Shown here in pieces: positions 33,156 to 42,365 of a DNA stretch of 64,000 nt. Source of the DNA: GCA-2731375 sp002731375 (GTDB lineage Bacteria > Pseudomonadota > Alphaproteobacteria > GCA-2731375); assembly GCA_030752605.1 (NCBI GenBank), contig JASMDX010000008.1, positions 1-64,000 on the forward strand, read 5' to 3'. Position numbers and translations under genes: made by a program. A model generated the notes under the pieces. That model was not told the DNA's origin. It made no database searches and saw only the letters and a list, made by a program, of their open reading frames with translations. Numbering within the stretch: position 1 is the stretch's first letter; every line of letters starts with the position of its first letter.

Positions 33156-34187
33156 ATGGAAAAACCGCAAAGAATGACCAGCCGGGAAAGGGTCCTTGCG
33201 GCCCTTGCCGGCGAGCCCGTGGACCGCACGCCGGTCTGCTGCCCGACCTCAGTGGCCACGGTGGAGTTAATGGATCTGGTCGATGCGCCGTTCCCCAATG
33301 CCAATCGCGAGGCCGCACCCATGGCCCGTCTGGCCGCCACGGCGCACACGATTTTGGGTTTCGACAGTGTCATGCCAGTGTTTTCCATCATTCAGGAATC
33401 CTCCGCGCTGGGCTGCAAGATGCAATGGGAAGGCAAGGACAACTGGCCCACGGTGCGGATGACCGATCCTATCTGGGACAAACCTGAAGATATATATATT
33501 CCCAATGACTTAATGGACCATCCCGATCTTGTTTGTGTACTGGACGCGATCAAATTGCTGCGCCGGGACCTGGGCGACGACGTCGCCATCATCGGCAAGA
33601 CCATGGGGCCGTGGTCCATGGCCTATCATTGCTTTGGGGTGGAAAAATTCCTGCTGCTGTCCCTGGACGATCCCGAGGCGACCAAGGAAATTCTGCACAA
33701 ACTCAAGAAAGTCACCATAGATTTTGGCAATGCCCAGGTCGAAGCGGGCGTTGATGCCCTTACTTTACCAGATCACGCCACCGGCGATCTGGTCAGCGGC
33801 GAATATTACGAGCGCTATTTGCGCTATTTACATGCTGAATTCGCGGAAAAAATCCAATGTCCACTGATTTTGCACATTTGCGGCCGCACCGTGGACCGCA
33901 TGAGCTTTATCGCGGAAACGGGCATGGCGGCCTTTCATTACGATTCAAAGAACAGCCCGACGGAATCCATGCAGACCGTGCATGGGGATATCGCCCTGGT
34001 GGGCAATATCAATAATCCCGAGACGCTGTTTTCGAAAACCCCAGACGATGTAAAGGCCGAGGTCTTCGCCAATCTGGACGCGGGCGTACAGATGATCGGA
34101 CCCGAATGCGCCATTCCCCTGCAAACTTCGATTGCCAATCTGCGCGCCATTCCTGAGGCGGTGCAGGAATGGTATTCACGACATTAA
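33156..34187 (+). CDS. MtaA/UroD-family corrinoid methyltransferase
   Basis: The 343-residue TIM-barrel protein belongs to the uroporphyrinogen decarboxylase superfamily branch that includes MtaA, MtbA and CmuA. MTSRERVLAALAGEPVDRTPV is the family N-terminus. The zinc site is visible as LILHICGRT (His and Cys) and GPECAIP (Cys), which true UroD lacks. Such enzymes move methyl groups between a thiol, methoxy or halide donor and a corrinoid protein. As no coenzyme M pathway is expected here, I infer that it loads the adjacent corrinoid protein from an unknown donor. AGGA lies about 10 bases before the ATG. Confidence 0.88.
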   Translation: MEKPQRMTSRERVLAALAGEPVDRTPVCCPTSVATVELMDLVDAPFPNANREAAPMARLAATAHTILGFDSVMPVFSIIQESSALGCKMQWEGKDNWPTVRMTDPIWDKPEDIYIPNDLMDHPDLVCVLDAIKLLRRDLGDDVAIIGKTMGPWSMAYHCFGVEKFLLLSLDDPEATKEILHKLKKVTIDFGNAQVEAGVDALTLPDHATGDLVSGEYYERYLRYLHAEFAEKIQCPLILHICGRTVDRMSFIAETGMAAFHYDSKNSPTESMQTVHGDIALVGNINNPETLFSKTPDDVKAEVFANLDAGVQMIGPECAIPLQTSIANLRAIPEAVQEWYSRH

Positions 34188-34244
34188 TTTAATGTGTTGA
34201 GTGCGTATTATAAACTGTTTCTTTAAATTATTGGATATCCAGGC

Positions 34245-34994
34245 ATGGCTGAATTTAGTGATATTGCGAACCAAACCATCCAGGACGAGATTGAGGAATA
34301 TCTCGAACGGTCGGAGGAGATCACGCGCTTTGTCGACCTATTCAGCCGGGCCAAGCCGGCCTTGCAGGAAATCGCGGCCGCCATAATCGAGGGCGACGAC
34401 GTCGTCGTCGACGAATTGACCACCAAGGCGCTGGCGGACGGCATCGACGCCATCGAAATCATGGACGACGGCCTGATCGGCGGCATGGGCATTGTCGGCA
34501 TCAAATTCCGCGAGAATTTCGTCTTTGTGCCAGAGGTTTTGAGCTGCGCCCGCGCTATGCGGGCGGGCATGGCCCATATCGAGCCCATATTGTCCGCCTC
34601 GGGCATTGAAAAACAGGGCACCGTAATCATGGGCACTGTAAAAGGTGATCTGCACGATATTGGCAAGAATCTTTGTATTATGATGCTGCGTGGCTCCGGC
34701 TTCGACGTTATCGACCTTGGTGTTGATGTGGGCGAGGACGCCTTCATTGATGCGGTGGAGGATAGCGGTGCTAAGGTTCTGGGCATGTCCGCCCTGTTGA
34801 CCACGACCCTGCCAAACATGGGCAAGACCATCGAGGCGATGATCGACGCCGATGTTCGCGACGATGTGCAGGTCATGGTGGGCGGGGCGCCGGTAACCCA
34901 GGAATTTTCGGACGACATGGGCGCCGACGGCTATGGCCCGGATGCACTTAGCTGTGTTGCGGTTGCGAAAGAGCTCATGACATTGGCGGCATAG
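34245..34994 (+). CDS. Corrinoid (B12-binding) methyl carrier protein
   Basis: The 249-residue protein has the two-part corrinoid fold: a four-helix cap with FVPEVLSCARAMRAGM near 94-109 and a Rossmann B12-binding domain with GTVKGDLHDIGKN, where His137 is the lower cobalt ligand (D-x-H-x-x-G). GMSALLTTTL and VGGAPVTQEF complete the site. It carries the methyl group between the upstream and downstream methyltransferases. The N-terminus is about 30 residues longer than in MtaC/MtbC-type proteins. A 57-base gap separates it from the methyltransferase gene. Confidence 0.93.
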   Translation: MAEFSDIANQTIQDEIEEYLERSEEITRFVDLFSRAKPALQEIAAAIIEGDDVVVDELTTKALADGIDAIEIMDDGLIGGMGIVGIKFRENFVFVPEVLSCARAMRAGMAHIEPILSASGIEKQGTVIMGTVKGDLHDIGKNLCIMMLRGSGFDVIDLGVDVGEDAFIDAVEDSGAKVLGMSALLTTTLPNMGKTIEAMIDADVRDDVQVMVGGAPVTQEFSDDMGADGYGPDALSCVAVAKELMTLAA

Positions 34995-35016
34995 GCTGAC
35001 GTCGGGTATATATTTC

Positions 35017-36978
35017 GTGGCCGATCCAACAAAAAAAGATTACCAACAGCGCCTTAATCAAATGACTGAAATCTTCGCCGAAATCCTGGGCAACGCCCAG
35101 GACAAGGTGATGGATCCAGCAGTCGGGCGCTGTCCTTATCGTTCCGCCAAGGATATCTGCACAGCCAAATTCGGCTGTGCCAACCGCGAAAAGCTCAAGG
35201 ACATGAGCGTCGAACCAATTTGTGCCCATGACGGCACCCTGGACTTTCGTGGCGCCTGGGAAACACGGCCCGAAAGCTACCAAAAAACCAAGGAAAAAGT
35301 GGTCCAGGTACGGCAACGGGCGCAGGAAGGCCGCAAGGACCGCCGGGCAGGGATGGAGGGCGAAAGAACCAAGACCGAGAACCTGTTCGACCGAGCCGAT
35401 GTTCAGTGCCTGCGCCTGGCCTCGTCATGTGGGCGTTATGGCGACTGCCATGAATGTATCGTGATCGTGAACCAGGGCGCCGAGGCATTGGCCCCACGCA
35501 CGGAATTAGAGGCGTTTTTAGGCGAAAACTACCGTCTGGCCTGTCAGGCCGAGATTCTCAACCCTGACGCCGAGATTGCCTTCGAGCCCCTACTCCGCGC
35601 GCCGCGCATTCTCGAAACCAGTCTGGAAAAACCTATTGATCTGGCCACCACAATCACCCGGGATGGCAGGAAGGTTCTGCGCGGCGGCGAGGTGATAGAT
35701 AAATACCGGGGGCATATTTTTGGCCTGGCCATAGATCTGGGTACCACGACCATCGCCGCCAACTTGTTTGATCTGGAGACCGGGAACAGTATTGCGATTG
35801 CCTCGTTCGAAAACCCGCAACGCTTTGGCGGCAGTGATGTTATGCATCGGATTTCCTATGACGGCGGGCCGCATCAGGGCGAATTACACAAAGTGGTCAT
35901 CAATGCCTTGAACGGGGAGATCGAGGCGCTTTGTCAACGTTACGAGTTCACCCGCCGGGAAATCTACGAAATCGTCGTGGCGGGCAATTCCACCATGCGG
36001 GATCTGTTTTTCAAGGGCGATGTGCAGGCCATAGGCCAACGGCCCTATAAATCCCCCATCGAACTGGCTTTTCTGGATGGCAAGCGGGACAGCACCGCCC
36101 TGGTGGCGGAGGCCCGCAAATTGGGCCTGCGGGCCCATCCGAAATGCCTTGTCCATGGCCTTCCCCTGATTGCCAGCCACGTTGGTGGCGACGCCGCGGC
36201 CTCGCTACTGGCACTCGATATCTCGCCCGATGACGACGACGTGGTCATGCTGGTGGACATGGGCACCAACACAGAGATCATTCTGGCCGGGCAGGGCCGC
36301 TTGATGGTTGCCTCCTGCCCCGCTGGACCGGCTTTCGAGGGCGGCTTGGTCCGCTTCGGCATGGCTAGCTACGACGGCGCCATTGAAACGGTTGCCCAGG
36401 GCCCCACCGGCGGTTTCCATTGGCGCACCATTGGCGGTGGCGAGCCGCTTGGTCTTTGTGGTTCCGGCCTGATTGATCTGTTGGCGGTACTACGCCATAG
36501 CGGCGCCATGAACGAAAAGGGCGCCCTGAGCCGGGAAAGGGGCAAACGCAATGGAGTGGTTGCAGTGGTGCCGGAACATGACATCAATATTTCCGGGAAG
36601 GACATCAGCCATCTGGCGCAGGCCAAGGCGGCCTCGAATGCGGGCCAAAGCATCCTCATGCGGCGCTTTGGCGTCACGGATAGGGACATCAAGCGGCTGT
36701 ATCTGGCGGGTGGTTTTGCCTCGCATGTGGATTTCGATAACGCCGTCGCGATTGGACTTTTGGCGGCAGTGGACAAGGATCGCATGGTCCGGGCCGGAAA
36801 CACCGCGCTGCAAGGCGCGGGCGAAGCGTTGTTGAACCATGACAGGCGGGCGCATTTGGAAGCCTTGGTGCGCCGGGCCGAACATGTTGAATTGGAAAGC
36901 GAGGCGGATTTTTTCGACATTTTTGTCGAGGGCTGCCTCTTCAAACCAATGGCTAACATTGGTGCAAACAAACCCTAG
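35017..36978 (+). CDS. ASKHA/[2Fe-2S] reductive activator of corrinoid proteins
   Basis: The 653-residue protein (GTG start) has a ferredoxin-type [2Fe-2S] site C138-x5-C144-x2-C147-x28-C176, then a DUF4445/ASKHA ATPase region starting at GLAIDLGTTTIAANLFD near 236 and continuing through VDMGTNTEIIL and FEGGLV to YLAGGFASHV. Such activators use ATP to return accidentally oxidised Co(II) corrinoid to active Co(I). Unlike most relatives there is an N-terminal extension of about 120 residues with Cys39, 48, 54 and 69, which may hold another metal site. It lies 22 bases after the corrinoid gene; a Met 15 codons in is an alternative start. Confidence 0.88.
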   Translation: MADPTKKDYQQRLNQMTEIFAEILGNAQDKVMDPAVGRCPYRSAKDICTAKFGCANREKLKDMSVEPICAHDGTLDFRGAWETRPESYQKTKEKVVQVRQRAQEGRKDRRAGMEGERTKTENLFDRADVQCLRLASSCGRYGDCHECIVIVNQGAEALAPRTELEAFLGENYRLACQAEILNPDAEIAFEPLLRAPRILETSLEKPIDLATTITRDGRKVLRGGEVIDKYRGHIFGLAIDLGTTTIAANLFDLETGNSIAIASFENPQRFGGSDVMHRISYDGGPHQGELHKVVINALNGEIEALCQRYEFTRREIYEIVVAGNSTMRDLFFKGDVQAIGQRPYKSPIELAFLDGKRDSTALVAEARKLGLRAHPKCLVHGLPLIASHVGGDAAASLLALDISPDDDDVVMLVDMGTNTEIILAGQGRLMVASCPAGPAFEGGLVRFGMASYDGAIETVAQGPTGGFHWRTIGGGEPLGLCGSGLIDLLAVLRHSGAMNEKGALSRERGKRNGVVAVVPEHDINISGKDISHLAQAKAASNAGQSILMRRFGVTDRDIKRLYLAGGFASHVDFDNAVAIGLLAAVDKDRMVRAGNTALQGAGEALLNHDRRAHLEALVRRAEHVELESEADFFDIFVEGCLFKPMANIGANKP

Positions 36979-36989
36979 AGGAACGAGCC

Positions 36990-38027
36990 ATGAAAATTGA
37001 TGGGACGGAGCGGGAATTCTTCGTTATCGGAGAAAACGTTCATACTACCCGGCTCTTGTTAAAACGCAGCAAGCGGGTCACTACGGATGATAGTGGTGGC
37101 GACGTGATCACCTACACCACGAATGAAGGCGAAGCGCGCACGCTGCCCATTCCCGATGCCATTACCGGCTCTCAGGATTTTCAGGAGGGTCGGGTTAAGC
37201 ACGTCAAGGCGGCCTTGCATCAGGGCATGTTTGGTGCCGCGGATGCCGCCGCCGAAGGCTTGAGTTATATCCAGGCCATTGTCGAACGGCAGGAGGCCAC
37301 GGGTGCGGATTTCCTTGATATCAACGTTGATGAAGTCTCCATGAAGACTGAAGAACAAATCGAGGCCATGCAATGGCTGACAGGCAAGGTTCAGGAGATG
37401 GCAAAACGGCCCTTGGCCATTGATTCCTCCGATATTAACGTTATTGCCGCCGGCCTGGCCGCTTATGACGGCAGAAACGGCCTGCCGATACTGAATTCCG
37501 CTTCCATGGAGCGTCCCGGCGCCCTTGATCTGGCGGTGCAATACGAGGCAGCGGTCGTTGTCACCGCTGCCGGCGCCTCTGCGATGCCCGATGGCACTGC
37601 CGATCGGGTCGCCAATGCCGGCTCCATGATCGAACTGGCGACGGATAAAGGCATTGCCCTCAAAGACATATATCTAGATCCCTTGGTCTTTCCGGTTTCT
37701 GTCGATCCAGGATACGGGCGCCATTGTCTGGATGCCATCCGTGAAATCCGGCAACGCTTTGGCTCGGAAATCCATATCACGGGCGGCATCTCGAACGCTT
37801 CCTTTGGGGTACCGGGACGGAAATTCATCAACGAAGCCTTCATGCGCCTGATGGTGGAGGCGGGGGGCGATAGCGGTATCATCGACCCGGTGCAAAACGA
37901 TCCCAACGCCGCCCTGGTGCCAGGCGAGCCGTCCCATGCCATCGAACTGGCCATGGCGGTGGTATTGGGTCAGGATCCCGATTGCCGGACCTATATCAAT
38001 GCTTGGCGCAAGAACCAGTTGGGATAG
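36990..38027 (+). CDS. Pterin-binding (MeTr/DHPS-fold) methyltransferase
   Basis: This 345-residue protein has the dihydropteroate synthase-like barrel used by methyltetrahydrofolate:corrinoid methyltransferases: GENVHTTR near residue 14, GADFLDINVDEVS near 104 (the pterin-binding Asp-x-Asn), PLAIDSSD, PILNSASME and LDPLVFPVSVDPGYG, ITGGISNASFG. It would take the methyl from the corrinoid protein and hand it to tetrahydrofolate, feeding one-carbon metabolism, or work in reverse. It starts 12 bases after the activator stop and is the last gene of the operon. Confidence 0.88.
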   Translation: MKIDGTEREFFVIGENVHTTRLLLKRSKRVTTDDSGGDVITYTTNEGEARTLPIPDAITGSQDFQEGRVKHVKAALHQGMFGAADAAAEGLSYIQAIVERQEATGADFLDINVDEVSMKTEEQIEAMQWLTGKVQEMAKRPLAIDSSDINVIAAGLAAYDGRNGLPILNSASMERPGALDLAVQYEAAVVVTAAGASAMPDGTADRVANAGSMIELATDKGIALKDIYLDPLVFPVSVDPGYGRHCLDAIREIRQRFGSEIHITGGISNASFGVPGRKFINEAFMRLMVEAGGDSGIIDPVQNDPNAALVPGEPSHAIELAMAVVLGQDPDCRTYINAWRKNQLG

Positions 38028-38293
38028 GCCGCTACGGTGGCCAACTGCTGGAGAGGGTGCTCCTCGCGCCGATTAATGTTGGGGCGGAGGTACGACCGCA
38101 AAAGAGGCTACTGCTACAATCCACATTGATTATGGCGGCCGCCGACATGCCGCTGGACTATTCGGTGGCCTCGTTTATTTCCATGGGGATTTTCGCCAAG
38201 GTGCGGCACACTCTTGTGGCGACCCAGGTGATCGGTATGGCCAAGTTTTCCTGATATGTCGGAGGCGATGGAGCAGGGGCAGGTTCGGCTATA

Positions 38294-38369
38294 TGGTGGG
38301 CGGTGACGGGATCGAACCGCCGACATCCTCGGTGTAAACGAGACGCTCTACCATCTGAGCTAACCGCCC
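38294..38369 (-). tRNA. tRNA-Val (anticodon TAC)
   Basis: Read on the minus strand the 76 bases fold as a full cloverleaf: acceptor GGGCGGT/ACCGCCC, D arm GCTC/GAGC, anticodon stem TCTCG/CGAGG with loop TTTACAC giving TAC, T arm GGCGG/CCGTC with loop TTCGATC, discriminator A and an encoded CCA. It decodes GTA and GTG valine codons. It sits between the corrinoid operon and a long A+T-rich gap. The 266 bases between it and the operon hold no supportable gene. Confidence 0.97.
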
Positions 38370-38902
38370 CCAGGGATCACGCACTAACTCCGCCGATCCA
38401 AAGCGCAGGCAACATGGCCCAAACCGACTCGAAAGGCAACAGGGCATGCCACGATAGCGACGCTGTTTTGCGGCCTAGCCTTCAAAAGAAATTTATACCG
38501 GTATCGGTTTTTCGACAACAATTGTTATAGCTTCTGGCATCGGAAGGTCCTATCCGATGCCCAACGACACCTAGTTCGAGCATTACATAATAGGCTCTAT
38601 GTTTAACAATAAGTAATAAAAACATTGCAGAAGGAAAATATCAAAAATTATACATAAGCTTCGGAGAAAAAAAGGAATACCGATAATAATAAAAAAAGAG
38701 TAATAAAATAATGACAATGCCGATAATGTATATTATGACAAATGAAATAGTTTTCTTACTAGATAAAGTTTTTCTTATTCAATGTTTGGCGCTTATATGT
38801 AAGGTAACTCTCAAGAGCGCCATCTTTTGACACAATATTTTACACAAGACTTGAATCGATATCCGCCGTTGGCATTTGAAAGCCAAAGACTATAGTCCCC
38901 AC
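38370..38902. other. A+T-rich gap beside tRNA-Val
   Basis: From about 38530 this region is strongly A+T-rich, unlike its surroundings, and has no open frame with a recognisable product. A short hairpin-like GGCGCT/AGCGCC pair brackets 38789-38822. The octamer CCGATAAT occurs twice. The position on the 5' side of a tRNA gene and the foreign composition could mean an old insertion that has decayed, but no integrase or attachment-site copy is visible. Confidence 0.6.
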
Positions 38903-39742
38903 ATGACAAAGATAAATTCTATGACGACAGCAATAGAACAATTATTGGAAATCATGACACGGCTTCGCGACCCGGAGAATGGATGTGCCTGGGACCAAGC
39001 CCAGGACTTCTCCTCGATCGCGCCGTACACTATTGAGGAAGCTTACGAGGTCGTGGATGCCATTGCGCGCCTGGGTGATAATGCGGGCGCGATGACGCAT
39101 CTACGCGACGAGTTGGGTGATCTTTTATTGCAAGTGGTTTTTCATGCCCAGATGGCCGCTGAACAGGATGCATTTGATTTCGAGGCTGTAACCCAGGCAA
39201 TCTCCGACAAGATGATCAAACGCCACCCGCATGTCTTTGGGACCGACGAATTTCGGGATGCACAGGCGCAAACCATTGCCTGGGAGGAACAAAAGGCAAT
39301 TGAGCGTACTGAACTGGCGCACACGGAAGGCCGGGCCCAATCCGCCCTGGACGGGGTGGCCACCGCCCTGCCCGCCTTGACCCGCGCCCTCAAACTGCAA
39401 AAACGTGCCGCCCGCGTGGGCTTCGATTGGCCTGATGCAGTGTTTGTGTTGGACAAAATAAAGGAAGAAGTCGCGGAACTAACGGCTGAAATGGATGCGA
39501 GGAACGCGCAAGCCATGGCCGACGAAATGGGTGATCTATTGTTTAGCGCGGTCAATCTGGCCCGGCATCTTAATATCGATCCGGAGGCCGCGTTGCGTGC
39601 CGGCAACGATAAGTTCGAACGCCGCTTCCGCTATCTCGAAATTGATTTGGCGGGCCAAGGCCTAGACCCAAAGGAGCTGGACATCGTGGCTTTGGAAGAC
39701 GCTTGGGTGCGAGCGAAAAATAACGAAATTACGCAAAATTAA
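38903..39742 (+). CDS. mazG: Nucleoside triphosphate pyrophosphohydrolase MazG
   Basis: The 279-residue protein has two MazG domains. The first carries LEIMTRLRDPENGCAWDQ, the acidic TIEEAYEVVDAI and LRDELGDLLLQVVFHAQ metal motifs and the KRHPHVFG segment; the second has KIKEEVAELTAEM and ADEMGDLLFSAVNLARH and the C-terminal NDKFERRFRYLE. It hydrolyses NTPs to NMPs, probably clearing aberrant nucleotides. The usual CPWD is CAWD. No clear ribosome site is visible; ATG 38921 is an alternative start. In many alphaproteobacteria mazG follows hflX, but here it is separated by about 11 kb. Confidence 0.9.
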   Translation: MTKINSMTTAIEQLLEIMTRLRDPENGCAWDQAQDFSSIAPYTIEEAYEVVDAIARLGDNAGAMTHLRDELGDLLLQVVFHAQMAAEQDAFDFEAVTQAISDKMIKRHPHVFGTDEFRDAQAQTIAWEEQKAIERTELAHTEGRAQSALDGVATALPALTRALKLQKRAARVGFDWPDAVFVLDKIKEEVAELTAEMDARNAQAMADEMGDLLFSAVNLARHLNIDPEAALRAGNDKFERRFRYLEIDLAGQGLDPKELDIVALEDAWVRAKNNEITQN

Positions 39743-40566
39743 ATATCGTTCTTCATCCCAAATAGCTGCTCCCGAAGGTTCCACCAAGCGCCCTCGCCCA
39801 CGGCCGCGATCATCGGTGAAGAATGCATGGTGACATTGATATCATAGGCGCTGCCGTCCAGGCGCGCGGTATGGCCGCCGGCTTCTGTCAAGAGCAGCTG
39901 GCCCGGCGCATGATCCCAGGGATTGGTGCGTAGATAGAGCGCATAATGCAGCCGCCCATTGAGCATCTGTTGATACTCCAGCCCCGCCGTATGCAAGACG
40001 AACAAAGGCCCGACCTTGTCGAAATTGCGCGCGGCTGTCGCGGTCAAATCCTTGTCATAGCCGCCCAGGTGCAAACAGCCCGACAAACGCGCCAGTTCAG
40101 GTTCCGGGCCCAGTTCCACCCGGCGCCCGTCCAGATAGGCGCCGCCGCCCTTCTCGGCCATGGCCATGAGGTCATGCACCGGATCATAGATCCAGCCAGC
40201 AACCACTTCCCCGCCATCTACGAGCGCCACCATGGTGGCGAACAATGGCACGCCATGGGCATAATTGATGGTGCCGTCGATGGGGTCGATGATCCAGCAA
40301 GGTGCTTTTCCGGTCTGTAATGCCTCAAGGAGAGCCGGTTTCTCCGCCACTGCCTCCTCGCCTACCATGACGCTACCGGGCAGCAGACCGCCTAGCACCC
40401 GCTCCAATGCTCGCTCGGTTTCCAGATCCGCGATGGTGACCAGGTCGCCAGGGCTTTTCTCCGAGATTTCATGCGCCGCCAGGCCTTGAAAACGGCTCAA
40501 TGCCTCGGCGCGTGAGACTGCGCGGATGGCGTCCGCGACGACGGAAATGTCAGGAGCCCGGCTCAA
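39739..40566 (-). CDS. Inositol monophosphatase family phosphatase
   Basis: The 275-residue protein has the Mg-dependent phosphatase motifs VGEEAV near residue 68, DPIDGTINYAHG near 97-108 and the C-terminal WDHAPGQLLLTEAGG. The family includes SuhB, histidinol phosphatase HisN and CysQ; local sequence does not settle the substrate. The start is a TTG at 40566 supported by GGAGG 7 bases upstream, which no nearby ATG has. It is convergent with mazG, with 4 bases overlapping, and lies behind the groEL terminator. Confidence 0.88.
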   Translation of the reverse strand: MSRAPDISVVADAIRAVSRAEALSRFQGLAAHEISEKSPGDLVTIADLETERALERVLGGLLPGSVMVGEEAVAEKPALLEALQTGKAPCWIIDPIDGTINYAHGVPLFATMVALVDGGEVVAGWIYDPVHDLMAMAEKGGGAYLDGRRVELGPEPELARLSGCLHLGGYDKDLTATAARNFDKVGPLFVLHTAGLEYQQMLNGRLHYALYLRTNPWDHAPGQLLLTEAGGHTARLDGSAYDINVTMHSSPMIAAVGEGAWWNLREQLFGMKNDI

Positions 40567-40585
40567 AATTAATCCTCCAAAGGAA

Positions 40586-40611
40586 AAGGGGCCGCCTATC
40601 GGCAGCCCCTT
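40586..40611 (-). terminator. Rho-independent terminator after groEL
   Basis: Read leftward, AAGGGGC and GCCCCTT arms with inner GCC/GGC pairing enclose a short loop, followed by TTCCTTT. It lies 33 bases after the groEL stop and just before the phosphatase gene, so it would end the groESL transcript. Confidence 0.75.
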
Positions 40612-40643
40612 CCCTTACGCAAATAACTGTTAGGGAACAAGTT

Positions 40644-42278
40644 TTACATCATGCCGCCCATGTCGGGCATGCCACCGGGCATGCCGCCGGCGTCGTCATC
40701 ATCAGAATCCGCGACCATGACTTCAGTGGTGATCAGCAGGCCGGCGACCGAGGCCGCGTCCTGCAGAGCCGCACGCACGACCTTGGTTGGATCGATAATA
40801 CCAGCTTTGTACATATCGACATATTTGTCGTTCTGTGCATCAAAGCCTTGGCTGGTATTGTTTTTTTCCAACAGTTTACCGGCGACCACGGCGCCGTCGA
40901 CGCCCGCGTTTTCGACAATCTGGCGCAGGGGGGTCTGCAGGGAACGGCGCACGATATCGACACCGACTGTTTGGTCGTCATTGCCGGTCTTGGTCTTTTT
41001 CAGGGCAGAGGCGGCATACAACAGGGCGCAACCACCGCCGACCACGACGCCTTCTTCAACGGCGGCGCGGGTGGCGTTCAGGGCATCATCGACGCGGTCC
41101 TTGCGCTCTTTGACCTCAACTTCGGTGGCACCACCGACCTTGATCACGGCAACACCGCCCGCCAGCTTGGCCAGACGCTCTTGCAGCTTCTCCTTGTCGT
41201 ATTCCGACGAGGTTTCTTCAGCCTGTGCGCGGATCTGCGTGCAACGGCCTTCAACGTCCGATTTCTTGCCATTGCCGTCGATGATGGTGGTTTCTTCCTT
41301 GGTGATGGAGATGCGCTTGGCGCGGCCCAGCATTTCCGGGGTCACGCTTTCCAGCTTGATGCCCAGATCTTCCGAAACCACCTGGCCACCGGTCAGGATG
41401 CCGATATCTTCCAGCATGGCTTTCCGACGATCGCCAAAGCCCGGCGCCTTGACAGCCGCCACTTTCAGGCCGCCGCGCAGCTTGTTGACCACCAGAGTGG
41501 CCAAGGCTTCGCCTTCCACATCCTCGGAGATGATCATCAGCGGACGGCCGGACTGGGCTACCGTCTCGAGCACCGGCAGCATGGGCTGTAGGGAGGAGAG
41601 CTTGGATTCGTGGAGCAGGATGTAGGGATCTTCCAGTTCAGTGGTCATCTTATCCGCATTGGTAATGAAATACGGGGAAAGATAGCCGCGGTCGAACTGC
41701 ATGCCTTCGACGACGTCGAGCTCGGTCTCAAGGCCCTTAGCCTCTTCAACCGTGATCACGCCTTCCTTGCCGACCTTTTGCATGGCCTTGGCGATCATGT
41801 CGCCAATCTCGCTCTCGCCGTTGGAGGAAATGGTGCCAACCTGGCGCACTTCCGCTTCGGTGGAGATGGGCTTGGACTGCTTGGCCAGATTGGCAACGAC
41901 CGTGTCAACGGCCAAGTCAATGCCACGGCGAAGATCCATGGGGTTCATACCTGCCGCAACGGACTTGCAGCCCTCGCGCACGATAGTTTGGGCCAGTACA
42001 GTCGCGGTGGTGGTGCCGTCGCCGGCGACGTCGTTGGTCTTGGATGCGACCTCACGAACCATCTGTGCGCCCATGTTCTCGAACTTGTCGGACAGTTCGA
42101 TCTCTTTCGCGACCGTGACACCATCCTTGGTGATCCGGGGCGCGCCAAAGGATTTGTCCAGCACAACGTTGCGGCCCTTGGGGCCGAGGGTCACTTTCAC
42201 CGCATCGGCGAGAGTGTCGACGCCACGCAACATGCGCGTGCGGGCGTCTGTTTCAAAACGTACTTCTTTTGCCGCCAT
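40644..42278 (-). CDS. groL: Chaperonin GroEL (60 kDa)
   Basis: The 544-residue protein is a full-length group I chaperonin subunit: GPKGRNVVLDKSFGAP near 32-47, DVAGDGTTTATVLAQ near 87-101, the apical GRPLMIISEDVEGEALATL block and the C-terminal Gly-Met-rich tail. It forms the 14-mer that folds proteins with GroES and ATP. It lies 87 bases after groS in the same leftward operon, under one sigma70 promoter and a CIRCE operator. Confidence 0.99.
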   Translation of the reverse strand: MAAKEVRFETDARTRMLRGVDTLADAVKVTLGPKGRNVVLDKSFGAPRITKDGVTVAKEIELSDKFENMGAQMVREVASKTNDVAGDGTTTATVLAQTIVREGCKSVAAGMNPMDLRRGIDLAVDTVVANLAKQSKPISTEAEVRQVGTISSNGESEIGDMIAKAMQKVGKEGVITVEEAKGLETELDVVEGMQFDRGYLSPYFITNADKMTTELEDPYILLHESKLSSLQPMLPVLETVAQSGRPLMIISEDVEGEALATLVVNKLRGGLKVAAVKAPGFGDRRKAMLEDIGILTGGQVVSEDLGIKLESVTPEMLGRAKRISITKEETTIIDGNGKKSDVEGRCTQIRAQAEETSSEYDKEKLQERLAKLAGGVAVIKVGGATEVEVKERKDRVDDALNATRAAVEEGVVVGGGCALLYAASALKKTKTGNDDQTVGVDIVRRSLQTPLRQIVENAGVDGAVVAGKLLEKNNTSQGFDAQNDKYVDMYKAGIIDPTKVVRAALQDAASVAGLLITTEVMVADSDDDDAGGMPGGMPDMGGMM

Positions 42279-42365
42279 TTGTCGGGGCTCCTTAATTCAG
42301 TCTATATGATAGAGCAATTACATTAATATCTTGGGTCATTTTTATGATCCAAATTATGAATTGCG

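Noticed and set aside
37982..38254. 90-codon + strand frame after the corrinoid operon
   Set aside because: It begins inside the methyltransferase gene, has no ribosome site and encodes no recognisable protein.
38789..38822. GGCGCT/AGCGCC hairpin before mazG
   Set aside because: The 22-base loop and 6-base arms make a functional terminator or regulatory hairpin doubtful.
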